Shown here piece after piece: positions 33,147 to 43,100 of a stretch of DNA of 64,000 nucleotides; the first letter of the stretch is position 1; each line of letters opens with the position of its first letter. Under the pieces are notes generated by a model that was given only the letters and a program-made list of their open reading frames with translations, was not told the origin of the DNA and ran no database searches. The stretch covers positions 4,159,001 to 4,223,000 of the forward strand of contig NC_057820.1 in NCBI RefSeq assembly GCF_910594005.1, given 5' to 3'. A program made the position numbers and the translations under genes. Source of the stretch: Cervus elaphus (Eukaryota; Chordata; Mammalia; Artiodactyla; Cervidae).

Positions 33147-34160
33147 TCAGGAGGCGTCCCTGGATATCCACCCGCTCTCGGTGAGGAAGTTCAGGATCCT
33201 CTTCTTCAGGACTTTGTCCAGGTAGCTGGGCAGGCGGCTCTTGGAGGGGATGCCCTGGCGCTTCTGCAAGTGGTCCTTGATGATGATGGTCTTCACGGTC
33301 ACGTAGCGCGCGGGGCTCAGGTTGAGCGAGCTGCACAGCACCTTCTCGCGGTCCGACAAGAGCTCGAAGCCCGGCAGGTGCTCGATGGCCGCGAACTCGC
33401 CGTCTCGGCCCTCCTCCTTGCCCCGCTTGGCACCCCCCGCCGCCGCGGCCGCCGCCGCAGCCGCCTTGTTCTCCTTGCGCTTCTCGCGCTTGTGCCGGGC
33501 CGCCTCGTACTCGGCCGACTCCTCCATCTTGGTGATGCCGTTGCGCCGGTAGCGCTGCAGCTCGCGGATCTTGGCGCGCAGCATCTTCTCCTTGTGCATG
33601 TTCTCGAACAGGTCGTCGAACTCCTTGCACGACATGAACTGGTAGAGCGGCCGCAGCTTCAGCCGCAGCTCCTTCTCCTCCTTGCTGACCTTGCGCCGCG
33701 CCGCCCGCTCCTTCTCCTTCTTGTCCTTGCCCAGGAAGGCGGGCACCAGGTTGTAGTCGCGCGCGATGTTCTTGCGCCGCTGCCGCTCGCGGAGCTTGCG
33801 CACGTACATGTCCACGTGCGCGCGCTTCAGCTCGATCTCCACGTCGTCGTCGTCGTAGTTGACCGAGAGCCCGCTGATGAGCGTCTCGGCGTCCTGGTCG
33901 TACTCGATCTCGTAGTCGTCCCGCAGCGGCATGTAGCCCAGCTGCTGCTGCTCGGCCACCGAGATGTCTAGGGGAGGCAAGGGGGTGGTGAGGCTGGGAG
34001 AGAGGGGGCCCCCACTGGGGCAGGTGTGGTCGGTCACCCGGTTGGGGATGGTGTCGGGGATGCAGGCCTTGCCCAGGTTTCCGTGGATGTACATGCTTAC
34101 GTAATGCTCCATCACTTCCTGGGGGGTCCGGGAAGCGCCGACGTGAGCTGCCATGTCCTC
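33147..34160 (-). CDS. TADA2B: TADA2B coding exon 2 (terminal)
   Basis: 1014 nt; acceptor tctgcag/gaggac, stop at 33149-33147. It encodes residues 91-427, is very GC- and CpG-rich, and includes the alanine tract at 33438-33464. The opposite strand is also open over about 890 bp because of the GC-rich codon usage. That frame is not a gene. Confidence 0.97.
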   Translation of the reverse strand, partial: EDMAAHVGASRTPQEVMEHYVSMYIHGNLGKACIPDTIPNRVTDHTCPSGGPLSPSLTTPLPPLDISVAEQQQLGYMPLRDDYEIEYDQDAETLISGLSVNYDDDDVEIELKRAHVDMYVRKLRERQRRKNIARDYNLVPAFLGKDKKEKERAARRKVSKEEKELRLKLRPLYQFMSCKEFDDLFENMHKEKMLRAKIRELQRYRRNGITKMEESAEYEAARHKREKRKENKAAAAAAAAAGGAKRGKEEGRDGEFAAIEHLPGFELLSDREKVLCSSLNLSPARYVTVKTIIIKDHLQKRQGIPSKSRLPSYLDKVLKKRILNFLTESGWISRDAS

Positions 34161-37100
34161 CTGCAGAGACGAGAAGCGATCAGAGCGTCAGGCGCAGGCT
34201 GGGCGCGGGGCTCCCTAGGCAGCTCCACCCCGCGGCCCGCAGGCACCGTGATGTCTGTCCCCCACAGCCACTCTGGCTGGGCTGATCCCCTGGATGGAGG
34301 GAGAACCTTTGGGGAATCCACCCCCGGAGAAAGTCAGGAACTCAGAAAGGCGCCGATCCGCTCAGAGGGCAGAGCTGAAACCCACATCCCAGACCCCACC
34401 TCTTCTCCTGGTTCTCTTAAGAGGACAAGCAGAGGCCACCCGGGCTGGGGCCGCCCTGCCTCCCAGCAGCCTGGCTGCGAGCCTAACAGGCCTGGGTGGA
34501 CAGCCAGAGCCCAGGGGGCCCCTGCTGGCCCTAGTGACCTCTCCACTCTGAACTAGGAGAACAGATGCGGCCCGGGGCCTTCCGACCAGGGAGGGAGGCT
34601 GGCTCACTGCACCGCCTGCGTCCCAACGCAAAGCACCAGGCTCCGTCTCTGATGCCCCGGCCCTGGGCCGGTGTGTCCCTTCCCCGGCTGGCGGTCAGGT
34701 GACCCGGGAATCGGGCCACCGCTTCTGCGGGCCCCTGGGGTCCAGCAAGCAGCGGGAGACCGACCCGGGCTGCAGACAGGGGTCACGCCTCCAGAAGGGA
34801 CCCGCCCTGTGCGCACAGGATTATTAATGGGAGGAAATTGTACAAGTCCCTCAATCTTTTCCTTCTGCCAAGAGGCCTCTTCCTTAAAGGGAACCGCTAA
34901 AGCCACTTGAGAAAGCAGCCGCCTGCAGTGTGCACTCGCTCCCAGCAGCCACTCCGCGCCCCGCCGGCCTCACTCCCCTGGCTCTGCCCAGAGACGCTCA
35001 GCGCCCCGCCACGGTCGGGATGGTCCCTGCACCCCCACAGGCAGAACGGGAGCCCAAGAAACCAGCCGGTCCCCTGGGGGGCTGACCCTGCCGACCAACC
35101 AGGCACAGAGGGGAGGAAGGTGTCAGGAAGCCCCTCAGAGTGACCAGACTGGCGTCCACCCTGCCAGCCTCTCCCCACGGGGCGCCGCTCAGGTGGCAGA
35201 AAAGGCCACACCGGGACCCATCCTGCCAGGCCGCCTCTGTGCACAGTGAGGGGAAGCGGGGATCAGAGCCGAGAGCAGGCCGTCTGCTGGAGAATCTACA
35301 CGGTTCTTCCTTCAAAAACCTCTCTCAGCACCAAGTCTGCAGTTATCCTTTCCCAGGAAACGTTTTGTCCGAAAAAGCAAAAGCAAGTCACAGCCATCAC
35401 TACCGTCACCAGCTCCCAGATGGTGAGCCCGCGGTCCTCACAGTAAAGGAACCAGGGGGCTCTGGGGGTCAGTAACGCTGTGCCGCAGCTCAGCCCACCC
35501 CAGCTGGTTCCAAGGAGCCTCCGGGACACACGTCCTTCCAGTAGGAAAGGCTGTGCTCCCCAGGGAGCCGGGGGCGGGGCACCACCGGCCTGCGCTGCAC
35601 TGCCCGCGCTGGCTGGCAGCCGGGGTCGTGGGAGCCACGTCTGACCGTCGCCAGGGCCCCCCCAGCGCGGCGCGGCTCAGCACGGGGGCCCCAGGCCTCG
35701 TCCAGTGTGGCCCTGCAGGAGAGCTCTGCCCTCCGAGAGGCCGCTGCCCCCTGGCGCCCCGGCAGCCTGCCCCCAGCGCCCCCCGGGTACTCGGCGAGGG
35801 GGAGACTCAGCCCGAGGGCGCGGCGGGAGGTTGAGCAGCGATCGGCGTCTGAGCAAACCGAGGCGTCCCCGTGACCTGTCCGGGGGCCTCTCTGTCAGCT
35901 CCCACCGTGCGGACGGAGCAGGCAGGGGCTGTGTGGCCGTTCTCCGGCAAGGCTGCCGGGCCCTGTGAGGCCCCGCACGCGAGGGGCCAGGAGGCGCGGC
36001 CCGCCTGCGCTGTCAGACACTCCCTAAGGGCCCGGGACCGCAGCCCGGTGCCCAGGGCACGGAGCAGGGTGGCTGGGGGTGCTGGGAGGGAGGCCCTCCG
36101 CTGTCTGCCTTCTGAGGACTTGACGCTTTCCGCTGGACGCAGGTACTGCCCGTTCTGAAAACGAAGGGCAGTCCCGAGCATGAGAGAAGCAGGAGGGGGC
36201 ACCTGGGCCGCTGGGGACCGCTGGGGGGCCAGGACGCGGGGCCGACCCCCACCACAGGCGCCCCGCATGCCCGCGCCAGCACTACAGCGTGCCCCGGAGA
36301 CAGGAGGAAGTGTGCGCCCGGGGCAGCTGCCTCACGGCGGTCTGTGCGGGAGTTGATTTCTGTGCCGACACTGAACTTCCTGCCCCAGGAGATGCAAAAC
36401 GCTCACGTTCTGAGACGGAACGGGGAAGGGAGGTGGAGGTTCTGTGCACTAGTTTTTCACTTTTATCAGTAAAACTAAAAGGGACCTCTTTAAAGTTAAA
36501 TTCTGCCTCAATTCTCTGTTTAAACAGGTATAAGATTTTCATCAAAAATTACTTAAGTTGCTCAGCCGTGTCCGACTCTGTGACCCCATGGACTGCAGCA
36601 CGCCAGGCTTCCCTGTCCATCACCAACTCCTGGAGCTTGCTCAAACTCATGTCCATTGAGTCAGTGATGCCATCCAACCATCTCATCCTCTATCATCCCC
36701 TTCTCCTCCTGCCTTCAATCTTTCCCAGCATCAGGGTCTTTCCCAGTGAGTCAGCTCTTCGCATCAGGTGGCCAAAGTATTGGAGTTTCAGCTTCAACAT
36801 CAGTCCTTCCAAGGAATAGTCAGGACTGATGTCCTTTAGGATTGACTTGTTGGATCTCCTTGCATCAAATATATATATACACACACACACACACACATAT
36901 ACGTATACATATACATATAAAACACAGCGTCCTTAAAAGAGAGGACCTCTGTTCCGGGAGGCAGCCCCCGCCCCCCAGGCAGCACACAGGGCGGTTGGTT
37001 CCTCGGGGCTCACAGGCAGGTTGCCCACCGCTCAGCGTCTTGCTCCATGAACGTCCGCACTCCTGGGGCCTCCGCCTGTGGAGGCGGACGGCCTGGGATA

Positions 37101-40100
37101 AGAAGCCGGGCAGTCTCCAGACACACAGGCTGGGTTTCCCCAGCCCTGTCAGGCAAGGGGCCGGATGGCCATGGGCCCTGTGCCGCCACCTCGGTGAGCC
37201 AGCTCCTCTTCCATTAACACGGGTTTCTGGCTCCAGAGGGACCTGGGCGGTGGCTGTTCATGGAGCCACATCAGTGGGGCTGGTGCCCTGCACCCAGGTC
37301 CCCAGGACCCCGCATCGCCGACCACCTTAGCCACTGCCTAGGGGGAGGCTGCTACTCAGGGAGGCGCTGGGCAGTGACTGCTGAGAATCGACCCCGGGGA
37401 CTGCCAAGTCAGCTCGGTGCCAGTGAGAAAGGCCTGGGAAAGCCCCAGAGCCTGACTTCACAGGCTCTGAGACTGCGGGCCGTGACGGAAGGGGACGGCC
37501 CGGCTCTGACCCTCCGAGTCCAGGGAGCACACACAGGTTCCGGGAAGCGGTGACGGACACAGCCCGACGAAGACGGTCCACGCCGGCCACTGGCCCGGCA
37601 TCCCACTCGTCTGGTCTCACGCGTCTCTGGTCCCCACGTGTCAGCAGGTCACACCAGGGGGGACGGTCCCGTCCACGCCTCACAGCGGCCCGTGACGGCA
37701 GGGGGGACATGGGCAGTGGGGAGGTCCTGTCCCTCGCGTGTTCAAGGTCCAAGTTTTTTTGCTTCATCCAGATGGGTGGATGGACAAACAGACGGGACTG
37801 CTGGGCGGGCAATGAGCAGCTGAAGTTTCGGGGAAAGAGACTTGAAGGGAAAGTTCAAGTACAAGTGAAATGAACAAGGCACACAGCTGTAGCTGAAGGG
37901 GGCCCCTCCCACCGCAGCTCGCGGTAACACCCGGGAAGCAGCCCAAAGTCTGCAGGCTTGTTTTCCTATACACGAACTTAAAAAAAAAAGACTCCCATCT
38001 TTAGAACAAGGTGAGGAGAGTTCGGTATGCTGATTCCTGGAGTCATTTGAAAAAGAAAGAAAACGCATCTCTGAGACCCTGCACCGGCCGTGAGATCACC
38101 GAAGGGAAAAGATGTAGGACAGTCCCACGGCAGGCTGGCCAGCTCCCGGGGGTGGCCTCCTCCCGGGGGTGGCCTCGGGGGCTCTCCCCTCCGGCCAAGG
38201 CCGCCCCCGCCCTGTGACCCGGCCTCTGCCCACAAATGCCAGCTGCCCTCTCTGCCCAGAGCCTGGGGCCGGGCCTCGGGCCCTGCTCCAGGCCCCACCC
38301 CTTCACTGCTGAGTGACCTGGACGCGTCACTAACTTCTCTGCGCCTCCTGGTCGGGATTACGGGGGTGCTACTGCCTGCCACCACCACAGGACAGTCGGG
38401 GATTAAATGAGGTGATCCTGGTGCTGGGCACGGCTTGGCCCATGGATGCTGGCTTTGTTATTCCTGCTTCCACGGCCTGTGTTCACCAAGGTCCCCTCCT
38501 CCAGGAAGGCTTCCGTGGTGCCCAGAGTGAGGCTCACGTCCTGGCTCCTCACTCACTGCCATGAGACGTGTGTCATCTCGGCTCCTGCTGATCATCTGTA
38601 ATTGCTCCTCTTAAGGGTTTTGTCAGGATAAAACACACCATCGTGAACAGCCACAGTCAATGTGTACGGACATTTACGGGTTTCACCTCATCTCATCCTC
38701 CGAGCAGCGTCCCCCGCCTCCCAGATCGCGAGGACCACCTTGGGCACGGCCACCCCTGGGACAGAGGCCAGCTCTCGCCCACCCGCAGGCAGAGCCGTGC
38801 CAGCAACCCCTTTCCGGACGGACCAGCTCACAGGCGTGCAGCCTCGGTGCCCTCTCTGACCCCCCGGACGTGTGGGGGACACCGCGGGACCCACTTCTTG
38901 CCGGTGCAGAGCATCCAGTCCCATCTCTGCGCGAACCAGCGCCTTTACCAGGATGACTCGTTCATGTCACAGAGCACCCTTCCCGTGCGGGTCGTCGGCG
39001 GGGCTGCTCTGGAGTACCCCGAAGGGAGCACGTCCCTTCCTGACCAGACTTGTGTCTGCCTGGGGGGTGGAGGCCGGGAGGCTGGCTTCGTTCCGAGGCT
39101 CCAGGGCCAGGCCTGGGAGGGGCGAGCATGCTACATCCCCCCAGGGAGACATGGCTCCCGCTTCCTCGTTCTTTAAAGGAAGAAGCCTCAAGAGGACAGA
39201 AGCAACCAGAGGGCCCACCATGTGGGCAGCTGGGGTAGAGACCCAGGGGGGCAGCCAGGATGCTGCAGGGCCTGGGGGGATGGGGTGAGGGGGGGCAGAA
39301 AGAGCCGCCTGCCGGGCCAGGAGAGCGCGGGGTCCAAGGCCGAGGAGCGGGCGGTGGGCCCGCAGGACCGGGTGAGGTCAGAGCCGTGGGCCCAGGAGGG
39401 CGCTCCAGGCTGGCTGCCCCCGAGGACCCAACCTGGGCTCTGGACTCGGACCCGGGCCTGCAGACCTGCCGGCCGCCCGCGTGCTCCGGTGTGCATGCAC
39501 CTCCCCGCAGCTGGGACTCTGGCCCAGCACACCCTCACGGGGCCCTGGATGCGGCCGCTTCCCTCTCCAGCCCAGCCGGTCACCTTTTACAGTGAAGAGA
39601 ATGCCCACCGGCCTCTCGAGCGCTGGGAAGACGCCCTGGGCCGGCCGCCTGCATCTCCAGACCCTCCCCCTGCCCTCCAGCCCAACCCGCCCCGCTCCAT
39701 GCTGGCCGGTCAGGGCCAGCTGCCACGATAACTGGTCTCCCGTGCATCCTTCCAGGCCAGCGGCCCCTCCAAGTGCCCTGTGTCCCTGGGCCACCGCTTC
39801 CGTCTGACGGGTCTCTTTTTTTTTAAAGCTAGAAAGCTCCATAAGCCTCCGCTCTGTCCCAGGGTCCCCGTCCTCTTCCCTGAACTCAAGATTCACCCGC
39901 TCAGACCTGTGACCGCCCCTCACGGGGACTAAAGCCTCTCAGGTCAAATCAGGCTACACTTGTGAGACAGCTTTATGAAGCCACGGGCCCCTCTGCAAAA
40001 ACCGCATGGCGGGTCCTCCAGGAACACACAGGATTACCTCACCATCCAGCAATTCCACCTCCTGGTGTTTACCCTAACTAACAAGGACTCCAGCGCTATC

Positions 40101-43100
40101 TGGACACCTGTGTTCACCACAGAAGCACCCCCGAGAGCCAGGGCCCATCCAGACGAGCAGATAAACCAAGTGTGGTCCGTCCACACCGCGGACTGTTACT
40201 CAGCCTCAAGCACGAAGGAGGTTCTGACACCCGCTACAATACTGGCCAAGCCGGGACGTTATCCTAAGAAACAAGGCAAAGAGCTCAGACAGTGTGTGAA
40301 CCCACTTAGGTGAGGTCCCTAGACAGGTAAACCCACAGCGACACCAAGGAGAACAGCAGCTAAGAGGGGCTGCGGGAGGCGGAGACGGGGTTAGTGTTTA
40401 ACGAGGACTGACTTTCTGTTCGTGAAGACAAGAGAGTTCCGGCCAGTGGTGACGCCCCCCAGCAGCACTAATGCGCTCCATGCCCCTGAACTGGACACTC
40501 ACAAGTGGTTAAGATGGGGAACTTTACATCATGTATCAGTTCGGTCACTCAGTCACGGTCGACTCCTTGCGACCCCGTGGACGGCAGCACGCCAGGCCTC
40601 CCTGTCCATCAACTGCCGGGGCTTGCTCAGACTCGGTTCCATTGAGTCGGTGATGCCATCCAACCATCTCATCCTCTGTCGTCCCCTTTTCCTCCCGCCT
40701 TCAATCTTTCCCAGCATCAGCGTCTTTTCCAATGAGTTAGTCCTTCACATCAGGTGGCCAAAGTATTGGAGATTCAGCATCAGTCCTTCCAATGAATATT
40801 CAAGCCTGATTTCCTTTAGGATTGACTGGTTTGATCTCCTTGCAGTCCACTGTATGTCTAATGTATACATAAAGTGTATACTACGTATACATAAAGTATG
40901 TGTATACATGGATACATGTATCTAATATATACATAAAGTATACACTGGATACATGTACCCATGTAAATATGTATTTTACGTATGCATTATGTATATATAA
41001 TATATACTTTACCACAATAAAAATATATACATTTTTCAAATAGTAAAAGTTTTACAAGTTGCATGCCTTACTCTAGCTACACTGGTGCTTCTTAAAGTAA
41101 AGGGTCCCCGGGACAGCAGCAGCATCACCTGGGAACCTGTTGGAACTGCGGACTCTCACGCCGCCCCCTGACCTCCTGACTTCAGAAGGGTGGGGTGGCG
41201 GGGGAGGACAGGACTGTGCTTAAGGAGCCTCCCAGGGTTTTCTCAATCACTCTGAGAGTTTGAAAACCACTTGCTCAGGGACTGGCTTTCCCTGGTGCTC
41301 CGGTGGACTCCATGCTCCCTCAGCAGGGCTGCAGGTTCAACCCCGAGCCAGGGGACTAGGGCCCACAGAACCAGCCCCCCAAACAACAAAGGCCCCGCTC
41401 TGCATAACTCTCTGACCTCTAGCTGGCTTCTCCACCCAAGCTCTTCCCTGCCCCTCCTTGATGGCGATTAAGACCCCCGCTCTCAGGAAGCTGACAGGAT
41501 GAACTGACCCATTTCCCACCAACGCACAGAAGGCCTCCGCCCTGCCGAGGAGAAGTGCGCTGAGGACTCACTGCATCAGAGCCCCGGACTCTCTGTAACC
41601 GCTGCATCCAGACCTCACCCGCGGACGCTCTGCGTGTAGCGTGGGGTCCAGCACAACATGGGTCCTGAGTGAGTGCCAGACGATGAAGGCACACAGCGCG
41701 TCCGCGTCACCCAGCCTGCCGGGCCCCACTGTCATCCACGCAGGGAGAGCCCTTGTTCATGACGTTCCGCCTGCCTCCGGTAATCAGCCTGAACGTACGT
41801 TCACAGCACAAGGCCTCGCAGAGTCCACAGACCACTCCACGTCCTTTTTCAACTTGAAATCAAGCTTCGGGGCCAGCGTGAACCCCACCTGCCCCTGGAG
41901 TCCTCCTGACCACCAGAGGTGGGGGGGGGCCCCGGCCTCCCTAAAACCGGTCGATGCTCCAGCAACCAACCAACGAATGCGCGGCGCCGTGGGAAAGTGC
42001 AGCCTGGTGTTCACATCCGTGCTTGCGTCCCCCAGGGTCCGTGTCCTCCAACCTCGAACCTGCACAGCGCCCAGCACGCAACCAGCGGCCCGGGACGAGG
42101 CAGCTCAGAACCCACGGTGCTGGGACGTGGTGGGCCCAGTGAAGTCTGAGCTCTTGCCTGGCCTCCCGTCACAGGTGTCAGCCCCTCACCCCCCGTCCTC
42201 TCTGCTGCTCGTCCCAAACCCTCCTGGCCTTGCGGCCAGCACCCCTCAGCCAGGCCTGGACCCTGGGACACGCTGTGAGCAAACGGTCCAGACTTCAGCA
42301 GGGCCTGTCCCCACGGAGTCCCCACAACCCCGCGCCCACGTGTACCACCAGAGAAATCACAACGGTCTCGCCTGCCTCTGCATCACTGTCCCCACACGCA
42401 CACCCGCCCGTGGGACCAGGTCCCTGTCCCTCAGCCCCGGCCCCCTTATTCACCCCCCACCCAGTCGGGTCAAGAACCAGCTCCAGCCAGGAGCACGCAG
42501 CAGGAGGTTAAGCCCCGGCTCTGGCCTCACCACGTGGAAGCCGGGGCCTGGAACAGGGCCTTGCATTCTCGGGATCGCTGCTCTTCAACCAAGAACCAGC
42601 CCACAGCCTGCTGAAAGGAGCAGGCAGACACGCGTGCAAAGCGCCTCACCCAGAGCCCGCACCTGCTGACGGCGGCCTGCTCACACCTGGAAACAGCCCG
42701 CATCTCAGCACTGCAGAGGAGCCTCTGAGGAAGCAGAGCGAAGCTCAGGGCAAAGGCGCCCCAGAGAGCAGAGGGAGAGATGGGAGAGCCACGCCCCGGC
42801 CTGCCCGTGGACCTCCGACCCCAGACCCCAAGGCCTGCTAAGCAGGGAGAAGCCCCCGGCTTTGTCTCTTGGAGCAGCTGAGCCTGCTGCCAGCCCAGAG
42901 TCGGAACCTGCCTTTCAGCACGCTTTCCAGATGGTTTGAGCGCAACTTAAAGTAGTCCTGCTCTCAGAGCACCCTCCCGGCCTCCCTCGGCATCTACAGT
43001 ACATCTTTTAGCCCCAGGCTCACTTTTCAAGTATTTTCCGCAGAGCTGCAGGGGAGGCAGTGCTGACGGGGCGGCTCGGAGCACAGACTCGGACACCAAA

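Larger units (their letters stand above)
39965..41035 (+). mobile_element. Old L1M-type LINE 3'UTR, split by BovB
   Basis: The left part (39965-40534) has 'atccagcaattccacctcct', 'acaggattacctcaccatcc' and 'ctgaactggacactcacaag'. The terminal 'tactttaccacaataaaaat' reappears at 41005-41025, beyond the inserted BovB and a TA-rich repeat. The order matches the 3' end of ancient L1 elements. Confidence 0.7.

Noticed and set aside
33081..33971. 296-codon plus-strand frame opposite TADA2B exon 2
   Set aside because: Leu/Val/Arg-rich shadow of a GC-rich coding exon. TADA2B is clearly on the minus strand.
41641..42669. 342-codon plus-strand frame in TADA2B intron 1
   Set aside because: GC-rich, compositionally biased, no recognisable domain, start context or neighbouring exons. 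Probably chance.
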